This document shows positions 43,467 through 53,740 of a stretch of 64,000 nucleotides of DNA, in pieces. Under the pieces are notes generated by a model that was not told the DNA's origin, did no database searches, and worked only from the letters and a program-made list of their open reading frames with translations. The number at the start of each line of letters is the position of its first letter. Position 1 is the first letter of the stretch. The position numbers and the translations under genes were made by a program. Origin of the DNA: Paracoccus aminovorans (lineage in GTDB: Bacteria > Pseudomonadota > Alphaproteobacteria > Rhodobacterales > Rhodobacteraceae); contig NZ_KQ955209.1 of assembly GCF_001546115.1 (NCBI RefSeq), forward strand, positions 794,018 to 858,017. The letters are read 5' to 3'.

Positions 43467-43492
43467 TCTTATATCATATCTCTTATATAAAA
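43467..43492. promoter_or_regulatory. two SuyR-like operator repeats in the tctC/tctB promoter region
   Basis: TCTTATATCATA at 43467-43478 and TCTTATATAAAA at 43481-43492 stand in tandem between the divergent tctC (start 43399) and tctB (start 43575) genes. They closely resemble TCTTATACAAGA/TCTTGTATAAGA found at 54488-54524 between suyR and suyA. This suggests that the same GntR-type regulator controls both promoters. Confidence 0.5.
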
Positions 43493-43574
43493 CTACAGAT
43501 GATCGAACGGGCGATGCGTCAGCAGTGGAGGGCGGCGCATCGCCCCGGATCACGCTTCAGGGAGGAGAACAAGA

Positions 43575-44228
43575 ATGTCTCAAGACCCAGTTCAGCCAAT
43601 ACAGCCGGAGACGCTGAGCCCCGCCGGAAATGGCGGGAGCAGGCTGCTGAATCAGAATTTTATCGGCGGCTTGTGCCTGCTCGGGCTTGCCGGCGGCGCA
43701 TTGCTGGCCATGGGCGACCTGTCCAGCGGCACGTTGCGCGCGATGGGGCCGGGCGGGATGCCGCGCGGCATGGCTTGGCTGATCGCCGTGATCGGAACCG
43801 GGATGGTCGTCACCGGCATCTTCCGCGGCGGCGAGCCCATCCCGCGAATCGCGCTGCGCGGGCCGTGCATCATCATGCTGGCCCTGATCGTCTTTGCATT
43901 GACGATCAGGCCGACTCCCATCGGGTCGTTCACCACGCCCGGCATCGGCATCGTCGGGGCGGGACCCCTGGCCGTCCTGATCGCCGGCTTCGCCGAGCGG
44001 GAACGCGACTGGCTGGACCTCGCGATCCTGGCCGCCGCGCTGACCGCATTCTGCATCCTGCTGTTCGGCTATCTTCTGAACCTGCCGATGCCGGCCTTTC
44101 CCGTGTCCTGGCTGAAATATTTTCCCGGCTGGAACCAGAGGCAGGTGATGCTGCTGGTTTCGGGCGTGCTGCTGGTCGTGGCGCTGGCGCTGTTCCTGGT
44201 CCGGCTGCGGCGCGGAGGGAACGCCTGA
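43575..44228 (+). CDS. TTT-family small permease (TctB-like)
   Basis: This 217-residue membrane protein has an N-terminal soluble stretch of about 30 residues and then four or five membrane helices, the usual TctB layout. GGAGGAG precedes the ATG. Its stop overlaps the tctA start (TGATG). It forms the small membrane subunit with TctA for sodium- or proton-coupled uptake of an anion bound by the TctC-like protein encoded divergently. The long N-terminal soluble part is weakly conserved in this family. Confidence 0.85.
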   Translation: MSQDPVQPIQPETLSPAGNGGSRLLNQNFIGGLCLLGLAGGALLAMGDLSSGTLRAMGPGGMPRGMAWLIAVIGTGMVVTGIFRGGEPIPRIALRGPCIIMLALIVFALTIRPTPIGSFTTPGIGIVGAGPLAVLIAGFAERERDWLDLAILAAALTAFCILLFGYLLNLPMPAFPVSWLKYFPGWNQRQVMLLVSGVLLVVALALFLVRLRRGGNA

Positions 44229-45733
44229 TGGAGCTTATCCAGAATCTTGGGCTGGGCTTTGCGGTCGCGCTGTCGCTGCAAAACCTGGGGCTCTGCCTGC
44301 TGGGCTGCCTGGTCGGAACCCTGATCGGGGTGCTGCCGGGGGTGGGGCCCATCGCGACCATCGCCATGCTGCTGCCGATCACCTTCGGGCTGGACCCGGC
44401 GGGGGCGCTGATCATGCTGGCCGGCATCTATTACGGCGCGCAATACGGTGGCTCGACGACAGCGATCCTGGTCAATATTCCCGGCGAGGCGACCGCCGTC
44501 GTCACCACGCTGGACGGGCACGCCATGGCGCGGCGCGGACGGGCCGGCATCGCGCTGGGGATTGCGGCCATCGGCTCGTTCTTCGCCGGAACGGTCGCCA
44601 CCTTGATCATCGCGGCGCTGGGGCGCCCCCTGACTGAGCTGGCCATGCTGTTCAGGCCGGCAGAGTATTTCTCGCTGATGCTGATGGGCCTCGTCCTTGC
44701 GGTCGTGCTTGCCAGCGGATCGGTCATTCGCGCCATCGCCATGGTGATGGTGGGAGTGCTGCTGTCCTGCGTCGGCACCGATATCGAGACGGGCGAGGCG
44801 CGCATGACGCTGGGCTGGTTCTCGATTGCCGACGGGATCGACTTTTCCGTGCTTGCCATGGGCATCTTCGGCATCGCCGAGATCCTGCGCAACCTGGAGG
44901 TGACCGAGGCGCGCGACGTGGTCCGGGCGCGGATCGGCCGCCTGCTGCCGGGGCGCGAAGAGCTTGGGCAGAGCGCCAAGCCGATTATGCGCGGCACGGT
45001 CCTGGGCGCGATCCTTGGCCTGTTGCCCGGCAATGGTGCGGTGCTGGGGCCCTTTGCCAGCTATGCGGTGGAAAAGCGCCTGGCCAAGGATCCCTCGCGC
45101 TTCGGCAAGGGTGCGATCGAGGGCGTCGCCGGGCCGGAATCGGCCAATAACGCGGGGGCGCAAACCTCTTTCATCCCGATGCTGACGCTCGGCATTCCGC
45201 CCAACGCCGTCATGGCGCTGATGGTGGGCGCGATGACCATTTTCGGTATCGTTCCCGGCCCGCAGGTCATCACCGCGCATCCGCAGCTGTTCTGGGGCAT
45301 GATCGCCTCGATGTGGCTGGGCAACCTTATGTTGCTCCTGATCAACCTGCCTCTGGTCGGAGTCTGGGTGCGGCTGCTGAAAGTGCCCTATCGGCTGATG
45401 TATCCCACCATCCTGGTGTTTTGCAGCGTGGGCATCTATTCGATCAACTCGCAGATCACGGATGTGCTGTTCATCGGCTTCTTCGGCTATGTCGGCTATG
45501 TGCTGGTCAAGGTCGGGTTCGAGCCGGCGCCCCTGCTGCTGGGCTTCGTCCTCGGCTCGCTGATGGAGGAGAACCTGCGCCGCGCGCTGGTCCTGTCGCG
45601 GGGCGATCCGTCGGTCTTCGTCACCAGCCCGATCAGCGCGGTCCTGCTGTTCATCTCGGCCGGCGTGCTAGTGCTTGCCCTGTTGCCCAGCGTCAGGCGC
45701 GAGCGGGACGAGGTCTTTGCCGAGGCCGACTGA
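44228..45733 (+). CDS. TTT-family large permease (TctA-like)
   Basis: The ATG at 44228 overlaps the tctB stop. The 501-residue protein has about 11-12 membrane helices and TctA signatures: LIGVLPGVGPIATIAMLLP in the N-terminal half, GIYYGAQYGGSTTAILVNIP, and GPESANNAGAQTSFIPMLTLGIPP in the second half. It is the main transport subunit. The open frame continues far upstream on the same strand, but that extension overlaps tctB and is not coding. Probable substrate is sulfolactate, from the neighbouring slcC/comC genes. Confidence 0.93.
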   Translation: MELIQNLGLGFAVALSLQNLGLCLLGCLVGTLIGVLPGVGPIATIAMLLPITFGLDPAGALIMLAGIYYGAQYGGSTTAILVNIPGEATAVVTTLDGHAMARRGRAGIALGIAAIGSFFAGTVATLIIAALGRPLTELAMLFRPAEYFSLMLMGLVLAVVLASGSVIRAIAMVMVGVLLSCVGTDIETGEARMTLGWFSIADGIDFSVLAMGIFGIAEILRNLEVTEARDVVRARIGRLLPGREELGQSAKPIMRGTVLGAILGLLPGNGAVLGPFASYAVEKRLAKDPSRFGKGAIEGVAGPESANNAGAQTSFIPMLTLGIPPNAVMALMVGAMTIFGIVPGPQVITAHPQLFWGMIASMWLGNLMLLLINLPLVGVWVRLLKVPYRLMYPTILVFCSVGIYSINSQITDVLFIGFFGYVGYVLVKVGFEPAPLLLGFVLGSLMEENLRRALVLSRGDPSVFVTSPISAVLLFISAGVLVLALLPSVRRERDEVFAEAD

Positions 45734-45739
45734 GCTTGG

Positions 45740-45768
45740 GGAAGCCCGCGCATGGAGGGCGGGCTTCC
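45740..45768. terminator. hairpin between convergent tctA and alcohol dehydrogenase genes
   Basis: A perfect 10-base stem GGAAGCCCGC / GCGGGCTTCC with a nine-base loop lies just after the tctA stop. There is no T-run on the plus strand, so strength is uncertain, but position fits a shared terminator. Confidence 0.5.
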
Positions 45769-45780
45769 GGATAGTTGCAT

Positions 45781-46758
45781 CTATGGCAGCAGCACGACCT
45801 TGGGCGAAGCGATGGCATTGCCGACGATCTCGGCGAATGCCGCGGCGCCTTCGGACAGGCTGCGGATGTCGGTCCAATCGCAGCGCCCGAGACGGCCGTC
45901 GATGATCGCGGCGGCGCATTCCTCGAAATCACCCTGGGTATAGGTATAGGTGCCGATGAAGGTGATCTCTTGCAGCGTCATGCGCCGGATGTTCAGCCCG
46001 TTTGTCGCCTGCCCAAGGCCGATGTGAAGAATGACACCGCCGGGCCGCACCGTTTCGGAGGCAACCTCGCGGGTGGTGGCGAAACCGGCCGCGTCGATCA
46101 ACAGGTCGGGGGCGTGTCCCGAGGGCGCGTGCTCGACGACGGGGAAATCGTCGATCTCGGTCAAACGCCGGCGGCGGATCGCGTTCGGCTCGACAATGGT
46201 GATGTCCGTGCTGCCGAGGGCGCGGGCCGCAAGCGCCGCACCGAAACCGATGGCGCCGCCTCCGAGGATGAGCACCCTTGCCGCCGGACCGCCCAGCACG
46301 CGATTGCCCAGCTTGACGGCGTGCCAGCCGCAGGCCAGCGGTTCGGCCAGGCAGGCGACGGGCGCGGAAACGGTGTCGGGAATGGCGATCAGGTTGCGTT
46401 CGGGCGAGGTGATGAACTCGGCGAACCCTCCCTCGCGCGGCGGCATCGAGATGATCTGCCGGTCGGGGCAGAGATTGTCGCGCCCCTCGCGGCAGGCCGG
46501 GCAGATGCCGCATGTCGCCAGCGGATTGACAGTGACGCGCTGGCCGGTGCGCGGGCCGCTGGCGATGGTCCCCGCGACCTCGTGCCCAAGAATCAGCGGT
46601 GCCGGGCGGCGTTCGTCATGGCCCAGATAGGCGTGGATGTCCGATCCGCAGATGCCGACGGCATCGACCCGCACCAGAACCTCGCCCGGTTTCGGGATGG
46701 GGTCCGGCATCTGGCGCAGTTCCAGCGTGCGTTCCCCCGTATAGACCAGAGCCTTCAT
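45781..46758 (-). CDS. zinc-dependent alcohol dehydrogenase, HpsO/HpsP-type DHPS dehydrogenase candidate
   Basis: The ATG at 46758 overlaps the SDR stop (ATGA), giving 325 residues. MDR landmarks are ICGSDIHAYLGHDE, LGHEVAGTI with zinc ligands, four structural Cys in NPLATCGICPACREGRDNLCPD, and the NAD motif LILGGGAIGFGAAL. It resembles threonine/sorbitol dehydrogenases. In known DHPS operons (hpsN, hpsO, hpsP) two alcohol dehydrogenases interconvert the DHPS enantiomers via the keto form. This gene is the last in a minus-strand operon headed by the HpsN-like gene, so that role is likely; O versus P is undecided. Confidence 0.83.
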   Translation of the reverse strand: MKALVYTGERTLELRQMPDPIPKPGEVLVRVDAVGICGSDIHAYLGHDERRPAPLILGHEVAGTIASGPRTGQRVTVNPLATCGICPACREGRDNLCPDRQIISMPPREGGFAEFITSPERNLIAIPDTVSAPVACLAEPLACGWHAVKLGNRVLGGPAARVLILGGGAIGFGAALAARALGSTDITIVEPNAIRRRRLTEIDDFPVVEHAPSGHAPDLLIDAAGFATTREVASETVRPGGVILHIGLGQATNGLNIRRMTLQEITFIGTYTYTQGDFEECAAAIIDGRLGRCDWTDIRSLSEGAAAFAEIVGNAIASPKVVLLP

Positions 46759-47510
46759 TTCGCGGTAAACCCTCCGTCCACCATCAGGATTTGCCCGGTC
46801 ACATAGGCGGATGCCTCCGAGCACAGGAAAAGCAGCGGCCCGTCCATATCCGCAGGCTCGCCATTGCGGCCGATGCAGGTTTGCGCCGCATTCTTCGCGG
46901 CCAGTTCTTCGTTCGCGAAGACCGCCGCCGTCAGTTCCGTTCGGAAGAAGCCGGGACCAAGCGCGTTGGCCGTGATGCCCGAGCCCGACCAGGCCTCGGC
47001 CATGGCGCGGGTCATCTGCGCCACGCCGCCCTTGGAAGCGCCATAGGCGATCCCCGCGGCAAAGGCGCGCCAGGATTGCAGCGAGGCGAAGTTGACGATC
47101 CGGCCCCAGCCCTTTTCCTTCATCGCAGGCACCAGCGCCTGTGCCAGGAAGAAGGGCGTCGACAGGTTCAACGCCAGCGTCAGGTCCCAGCCCTGCGGTG
47201 TCACCCGGTCGGCATGCTCGCGCGTGTTCACCCCGGCCGCGTTGACCAGGATGTCCGGTGCGCCGAATACCGATGCCGCGTCCTGCGCAAGCTGGGCAAG
47301 ACTGTCGCGGTCGGTCAGGTCGGCGGCAAGGGGCTGGATATGCCCCTCGCCTTGCCGGGCCAGTTCGGCAAGCTCGGTCTCGCGCCGGGCAATGGCGACG
47401 ACATGCGCGCCGCGGCGGGCCAGAGTCAGGGCCGCCTGCCGCCCCAACCCGCTGCTGGCGCCGGTCACGCAGGCGATCCGGCCTGCAACGGAAAACAGGT
47501 CCTGCTCCAT
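46755..47510 (-). CDS. SDR-family oxidoreductase, HpsO/HpsP-type DHPS dehydrogenase candidate
   Basis: The ATG at 47510, one base after the HpsN-like stop, gives 251 residues; an ATG five codons earlier overlaps that stop. TGASSGLG at the N-terminus, NAAGVNT, Ser in NFASLQ, Tyr and Lys in YGASKGG, and NALGPGFFRTEL mark a classical SDR. It stands between the HpsN-like dehydrogenase and the zinc alcohol dehydrogenase, and would supply the second stereospecific DHPS 2-dehydrogenase. The exact substrate remains inferred from neighbours and from the published DHPS pathway. Confidence 0.84.
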   Translation of the reverse strand: MEQDLFSVAGRIACVTGASSGLGRQAALTLARRGAHVVAIARRETELAELARQGEGHIQPLAADLTDRDSLAQLAQDAASVFGAPDILVNAAGVNTREHADRVTPQGWDLTLALNLSTPFFLAQALVPAMKEKGWGRIVNFASLQSWRAFAAGIAYGASKGGVAQMTRAMAEAWSGSGITANALGPGFFRTELTAAVFANEELAAKNAAQTCIGRNGEPADMDGPLLFLCSEASAYVTGQILMVDGGFTAK

Positions 47511-47511
47511 G

Positions 47512-48957
<1,446 letters not shown>

Positions 48958-49017
48958 TCAAATTATTCGCTTGCTGCGAAAGTGGCTGCCAATGCCCAGA
49001 TCCAGCGAGGACAGGTT

Positions 49018-50043
49018 GTGAGCGAGAAAACGGTGCATGCGACGGTGGACGATGTGGCGGCGCTTGCGGGTGTGTCCACCGCAACCGTTTCGCGCTGTCT
49101 CAACGCGCCTGACCGCGTGGTGCCGGCGACGCGGGCAAAGGTCATGGAGGCGATTCGCGCCCTGAACTACTCCCCGAATTTCGGTGCCCGTGCCTTGGCG
49201 TCGCGGCGGACGGGCATTATCGGCGCGGTGGTCCCGACGCTGGAAAACGCGGTCTTCGCGCACGGGATCGGTGCGTTCGAACGCTCGCTTCCGCCGGGAA
49301 AGTTCGCGCTGCTGGTCGCCTCTTGCGGCTATGATCCGGAACGCGAAAAGCAGCAGATCGAGGCCCTGGTCGCGCGGGGCGCGGACGGGTTGCTGCTGGT
49401 CGGTTTCGATCGCGATCCGGCGATCTACGACTGGCTGGCCATCCGCAAGGTGCCTTACGTGCTGGCATGGGCCTGCGGCGATTCGCATTCCTACGCGGGC
49501 TTCGACAATGCGGCGGGCATGGCCGCGATGGTGCGCATGGTGCTGGATCTGGGCCATCGGAACATCGCGATGATCTCGGGGCTCACGCAGGGCAATGACC
49601 GGGCAAGGGGGCGGCTGGACGGTGCCCGTGATCTGCTGGCGCAAGAGGGGCTGGCCTTCCGCAATGTGGCCGAGGTGCCCTATGGCCTGGAAAGCGGGGC
49701 GAGGGCCTTTGCCGAGTTGATGACGGATCGCAGCATCACCGCGGTCATCTGCGGCAACGACGTGCTTGCCGCAGGTGCCTTGCGTGCGGCGCATCGCATG
49801 GAGTTGCATGTGCCCAAGGATGTGACGATCACCGGCTTCGACGACATCGACATCGCCTCGATCACCTTTCCCGAACTGACGACGGTGCGGGTTCCGCATA
49901 CCGGGATGGGCGAGCAGGCGGCGGCCTTGCTGGAGCGGCTCATCGAGGGCAAGCGCGGCGAAAGCGTTCTTTTGCCGACCGAGATCGTCGCGCGGGGCAC
50001 CCATGCCCCGCCGGCCGCGCGAAAGCGATTCGCTAAGGTGTGA
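49018..50043 (+). CDS. LacI-family transcriptional regulator of DHPS genes
   Basis: The GTG at 49018 (GAGGACAGG upstream) gives 341 residues; an upstream TTG extension from 48925 would run through the operator and is unlikely. The DNA-binding domain reads VDDVAALAGVSTATVSRCLN with the usual hinge helix ALASRRTGIIGAVVP. The effector domain is of the periplasmic-binding type. Operators of the TGTAA(G/C)CGCTT type lie in front of hpsN and of the 50240 transporter. It is probably a repressor that is released by DHPS or a metabolite of it. Confidence 0.9.
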   Translation: MSEKTVHATVDDVAALAGVSTATVSRCLNAPDRVVPATRAKVMEAIRALNYSPNFGARALASRRTGIIGAVVPTLENAVFAHGIGAFERSLPPGKFALLVASCGYDPEREKQQIEALVARGADGLLLVGFDRDPAIYDWLAIRKVPYVLAWACGDSHSYAGFDNAAGMAAMVRMVLDLGHRNIAMISGLTQGNDRARGRLDGARDLLAQEGLAFRNVAEVPYGLESGARAFAELMTDRSITAVICGNDVLAAGALRAAHRMELHVPKDVTITGFDDIDIASITFPELTTVRVPHTGMGEQAAALLERLIEGKRGESVLLPTEIVARGTHAPPAARKRFAKV

Positions 50044-50204
50044 TGTCTCGCGCAGAGGCTTGCGGCGTTTCGGTGCAAAGGCTCTCATCTAGCGCAGACC
50101 ATTCATATCCATAGATAAATTTTCCAGCCTAGATGCGGCGTTTACATGTCTCGGATGACTTTTGCCTGGTCTTCTCCGGAAAAAGATTGACTGTCCCAAG
50201 CATC

Positions 50205-50222
50205 TATGTAACCGCTTACATA
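50205..50222. promoter_or_regulatory. LacI-type operator in front of the second ABC transporter
   Basis: TATGTAA at 50205-50211 is mirrored exactly by TTACATA at 50216-50222, and the core TGTAACCGCTTACA differs from the hpsN site by two bases. It ends 17 bases before the transporter start codon, so binding would block transcription. Confidence 0.7.
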
Positions 50223-50239
50223 ACTAAGGGAGGATGAGG

Positions 50240-51019
50240 ATGTCACGCAAGGCAGTGGTGGGCGGCGCGACCATATTCGCAGCCCTCGCCCTTTGGTATG
50301 TTGCGACTTCGGTGACGCAAATGATCTCACCGGGCCGGTTCCCCTCACCGGCGGACACCTGGACGGCTTTCGGTCAGATCACCGGCGTGGGCTATGCCAA
50401 TGGGGTGCTGATCGACCATGTCCTGCGCTCGGTCACGCTGGTCACGCTGGGCTTCCTGGTCGCGATCTGCACCGGGGTTCCCCTGGGTCTGTGGATGGGC
50501 TGGAGCCGCAAGGCGGAGGCGGTGATCAACCCGGTTTTCCTGATCATCCGCCCGATCCCGCCGCTGGCCTGGATCCCTTTGGCGATCCTGTGGCTGGGCC
50601 TGGGTGACATGGCCAAGATCCTGGTGATCTGGTTCGCCGCCTTCGTGCCCTCGGTCATCAACGCCTATGCGGGGGTGCGCAACCTCGACAAGACCCTGAT
50701 AGAGGCGGCGCAGATGCTGGGCACGCCCTTCCTGACCTTCGTGCGCGAGATCCTGCTGCCCGGCGCCAGCCCGATGATCTTTACCGGCTTGCGGCTGTCC
50801 TTGCAGGCATCCTGGACCACGCTGGTCGCCGCCGAACTGGTCGGCGCGATGACCGGGCTGGGCCGGGTTTTGAATGCGGCGCAGCAGGACCTTTATCCGG
50901 GCATGATTCTGGTCGGGATGATCGTGGTGACGCTTTGCGGCTGGCTGATGACCGCGGCTCTTGGCGTCGCGGAGCGTCGCGCGCTTTCGTGGAATACCGC
51001 CTCGCAGGCAGGGGAATGA
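50240..51019 (+). CDS. NitT/TauT-type ABC transporter permease, copy 2a
   Basis: GGGAGG at 50228-50233 is correctly spaced for the ATG at 50240 (another ATG at 50234 abuts it). The 259-residue product is a SsuC/TauC-like permease with PIPPLAWIPLAILWLG and the EAA loop EAAQMLGTPFLTFVRE. It is the paralogue of the 35817 product but lacks that protein's N-terminal tail of about 35 residues. Its stop overlaps the start of the second permease (ATGA). Transport of DHPS or a related sulfonate is implied by the upstream LacI-type operator shared with hpsN. Confidence 0.9.
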   Translation: MSRKAVVGGATIFAALALWYVATSVTQMISPGRFPSPADTWTAFGQITGVGYANGVLIDHVLRSVTLVTLGFLVAICTGVPLGLWMGWSRKAEAVINPVFLIIRPIPPLAWIPLAILWLGLGDMAKILVIWFAAFVPSVINAYAGVRNLDKTLIEAAQMLGTPFLTFVREILLPGASPMIFTGLRLSLQASWTTLVAAELVGAMTGLGRVLNAAQQDLYPGMILVGMIVVTLCGWLMTAALGVAERRALSWNTASQAGE

Positions 51020-51807
51020 GCAGCATGCGGATCTTCGACACCAACAACACCGTCGTGCTTGGGCTGGTCGGGTTCGGCGGCTTCCTGGCGGTCTGGACGT
51101 TGCTGAGCCTTTCGGGGCTCATCCCCAGCCTGTTCCTGCCGTCGCCCGCCGCCGTGGTCGAGCGGTTCGCCTATCTGCTGAACCACAGGTTCGCCGGCGG
51201 CACCCTGGTCGACCATCTCGGCGCCAGCATGCTGCGCTTTGCGGGTGGCTTTGGCTTGGCGGTGCTGATCGGCATCCCGCTTGGCCTGCTCATGGGCTGG
51301 TTCCGGCTGCTCGACGATATCGTGACGCCGCTCTTCGACGCGGTCCGCTTCATCGCGCCGATCGCCTGGGTGCCCTTCGCTGCGCTGTGGTTCGGCACGG
51401 GCATCGGTGGGCCGATCATGATCATCTTCGCCGGCGCCTTCCCGCCCTGCCTGATCAACGCCTATCGCGGAGCGAAATTCGCCGATCCCCGGCTGATCGA
51501 GGCCGGGCGCATGCTGGGAACCCCAGACCGCCGCATGATCACCGAGATCCTGCTGCCCTCGGCCGTGCCCTCTATCATCGCCGGGTTGCGGATCTCGGCC
51601 GGGCTCGGCTGGCAATCGCTGGTCGGGGCCGAGCTGATCGTTGCCTCGACCGGGATCGGCTACATGATGGTGCAGGGGCAGGGGAACGTCTCGACCACCA
51701 CGGTCATGGCCGGAATGATCGGCATCGGCATCATCGGGCTTGTCATCGACGTCGTCCTGCGCCGGGTCGAGGAAGCGATCCTGCGCCGCCGTGGTCTCTC
51801 AGCATAA
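51016..51807 (+). CDS. NitT/TauT-type ABC transporter permease, copy 2b
   Basis: The ATG at 51016 overlaps the preceding stop; a GGGGAATG ribosome region lies just upstream. The 263-residue protein contains FIAPIAWVPFAALWFGTG and GPIMIIFAGAFPPCLINAY, matching the 36710 permease. It pairs with the 50240 product to form a probable heterodimeric channel. The retained two-permease layout in both transporter copies indicates an old duplication of the whole four-gene unit rather than separate recruitment. Confidence 0.9.
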   Translation: MSSMRIFDTNNTVVLGLVGFGGFLAVWTLLSLSGLIPSLFLPSPAAVVERFAYLLNHRFAGGTLVDHLGASMLRFAGGFGLAVLIGIPLGLLMGWFRLLDDIVTPLFDAVRFIAPIAWVPFAALWFGTGIGGPIMIIFAGAFPPCLINAYRGAKFADPRLIEAGRMLGTPDRRMITEILLPSAVPSIIAGLRISAGLGWQSLVGAELIVASTGIGYMMVQGQGNVSTTTVMAGMIGIGIIGLVIDVVLRRVEEAILRRRGLSA

Positions 51808-51825
51808 TTCGAAAGGAATGGACGA

Positions 51826-52623
51826 ATGGGAGCGATCCGCTTCGACAATGTCGGCCGCGTCTATGGCACCAAACCAGGAGGCTTCGAGGCGCTGAAGGGC
51901 GTCGACCTGGAAATCGCCGACAAGGAGTTCATGGCGGTCGTCGGCCCCTCCGGCTGCGGCAAGACGACCTGCCTGCGCTTCGTCGCCGGGTTCGACCGCC
52001 CGACCTCGGGCACGGTCAGCGTGGACGGCGTCAAGGTCACGAAACCCGGCCCCGACCGCGCCGTGGTGTTCCAGCAGTTCGCGCTGATGCCCTGGAAGAC
52101 GGTGCGCGAGAACATCGAGCTGGGCCTGCGCAACAAGGGCGTGCGGAAGGCCGAGCGCAAGGAGCGGATCGACCGCATCCTGGCGCTGATGAACCTGACC
52201 GGCTACGCCGATGCCTTCCCGCATCAACTGTCGGGTGGCATGCAGCAGCGGGTCTCCATCGCGCGGGCCTATGTGCTGGATCCCGAGGTTCTGCTGATGG
52301 ACGAACCCTTCGGCGCGCTGGACGCCCAGACCCGCGTGGTCATGCAGGAGGAGCTGGTGCGTCTGGCCCGCCGCAATCCGCGCACGGTGATGTTCATCAC
52401 CCATGCCGTCGAAGAGGCCGTCTATCTGGCCGACCGCGTGGCGATCATGGCCCGCCAGCCGGGACGGGTAAAGGAGATCATCGACATCAGGACGATCCGC
52501 GAGGCCGAGCGCTGGGACGATCACGAAAAGATCGAGGACGTGATGGATCTTGAAAGCTTCGTCCACCTGCGGACCCAGATCTGGCGCAGCCTGCGCGAGG
52601 AAAAGGCGATGGAAATCGCCTGA
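51826..52623 (+). CDS. NitT/TauT-type ABC transporter ATP-binding protein, copy 2
   Basis: This 265-residue ABC ATPase has Walker A GPSGCGKTT, signature LSGGMQQRV and Walker B LLMDEPFGALDAQ. It is nearly collinear with the ATPase at 37499. It starts 18 bases after the permease and powers the transport unit encoded by 50240-51807. The C-terminal part RIEEV-like regions of TauB are represented by EDVMDLESFVHLRTQIW, also shared with copy 1. Confidence 0.93.
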   Translation: MGAIRFDNVGRVYGTKPGGFEALKGVDLEIADKEFMAVVGPSGCGKTTCLRFVAGFDRPTSGTVSVDGVKVTKPGPDRAVVFQQFALMPWKTVRENIELGLRNKGVRKAERKERIDRILALMNLTGYADAFPHQLSGGMQQRVSIARAYVLDPEVLLMDEPFGALDAQTRVVMQEELVRLARRNPRTVMFITHAVEEAVYLADRVAIMARQPGRVKEIIDIRTIREAERWDDHEKIEDVMDLESFVHLRTQIWRSLREEKAMEIA

Positions 52624-52669
52624 ACAAGAACCAATCGATAACGGAAAACAAGTTCCTGGGAGGAAAAAC

Positions 52670-53695
52670 ATGAGAACCGGCATTTGCGCGGGCCTTGCTT
52701 TCGGCATGATGCTCGCAGGCGGCGCGGCCAGCGCCGAGGCGATCCGCGTCAGCTATCAGCCATCGCTTTATTGGGCGCTGCCTTTCCACGTCGCAACCGA
52801 AAAGGGCTGGTGGAGCGAGGTGGAGCTTGAGCCCGAATTCGTCACCTTCCCGGCGGGTGCGCCGCAGATTGCCGCCGCGCAGGCGAAGGACTGGGATGTC
52901 GGCGGCACCGGCTCGGTCCCCGCGATCCTTGGTGCATCCCGCTTTGGGTTGAAGACCATCGGCCTGACCAACGACGAATCCCGCACCAATGCGATCATGG
53001 CTGCCAAGGCCGATATCGACGCGGTGAAGGCGGATCCCGGCGTGATCGACAGCCTGCTGGTCACGACCAACTCGACCGCCGATTTCACCGCCCGCGCCTG
53101 CCTTCAGAAATGGGGCATCGACCCGGCCTCGGTCGAATTCGTCAACCTGGCCCAGGCGCAGATCATCTCGGCGGTGATCAGTGGCAATGGCCGTTTCGCT
53201 GGCGTCTGGGCGCCGAACACCTATACGCTGCAGGAACGCGCGGAATACGATTACCTGTGTTCCGGCGCGGACGCCGATGCCATCGTTCCCGGTGCGCTGG
53301 TGGTGCGAGAGGACTTCGCTTCCGATAATCCCGAAGCGGTGCAGAAATTCCTTGCCGTCTATCTCAAGAGCATCCGCTGGATCAAGGCCAACCCGGAGGA
53401 GGCCAGGGAGATGCTGGTGGACTTCTATTCCGAGGGCGGGGTCGAGATCTCGGAAGCCGGTGCGAGCGCCGAGTTCGAGCTGCGCCCGACCTATACGCTG
53501 GACGAACAGCTTGCCCTCATGGCGCGGGGCGATGGCGCATCCAAGGTGGATGGCTGGATGACCCGGATCGCCGAGTTCATGACGACCGTCGGCACCATCC
53601 AGCAGGCGCCCGAAGCCGCAAGCTATATCGACCCGGGCTTTTTGCAAGGCGTGAAGGCCAGTCAGGCACTGGTCGATTTCGTGAATGCCGATTGA
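52670..53695 (+). CDS. NitT/TauT-type ABC transporter substrate-binding protein, copy 2
   Basis: The ATG at 52670 (GGGAGG upstream) gives 341 residues with a Sec signal peptide ending near ASAEA. The mature protein opens IRVSYQPSLYWALPFH and shares the EPEFVTFPAGAPQIAA block with the 38347 product; overall the two binding proteins are clear paralogues. It is the final gene of the operon, before a strong hairpin. LacI-type regulation with hpsN makes DHPS the leading candidate ligand. Confidence 0.88.
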   Translation: MRTGICAGLAFGMMLAGGAASAEAIRVSYQPSLYWALPFHVATEKGWWSEVELEPEFVTFPAGAPQIAAAQAKDWDVGGTGSVPAILGASRFGLKTIGLTNDESRTNAIMAAKADIDAVKADPGVIDSLLVTTNSTADFTARACLQKWGIDPASVEFVNLAQAQIISAVISGNGRFAGVWAPNTYTLQERAEYDYLCSGADADAIVPGALVVREDFASDNPEAVQKFLAVYLKSIRWIKANPEEAREMLVDFYSEGGVEISEAGASAEFELRPTYTLDEQLALMARGDGASKVDGWMTRIAEFMTTVGTIQQAPEAASYIDPGFLQGVKASQALVDFVNAD

Positions 53696-53700
53696 AGCAA

Positions 53701-53729
53701 GCGTTGGCCGGATGATCTCCGGCCAACGC
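53701..53729. terminator. hairpin between convergent ABC operon and suyR
   Basis: A perfect 12-base stem GCGTTGGCCGGA / TCCGGCCAACGC with a five-base loop follows the binding-protein stop by five bases and precedes the convergent suyR stop (53741). It is not followed by a T-run, so it may act with Rho or as a bidirectional stop. Confidence 0.6.
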
Positions 53730-53740
53730 GCCCCGGCCTG

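Noticed and set aside
42053..44227. Long in-frame extension upstream of tctA
   Set aside because: It runs through slcC, tctC and tctB, whose own families are clear; the TctA motif set starts at 44228.
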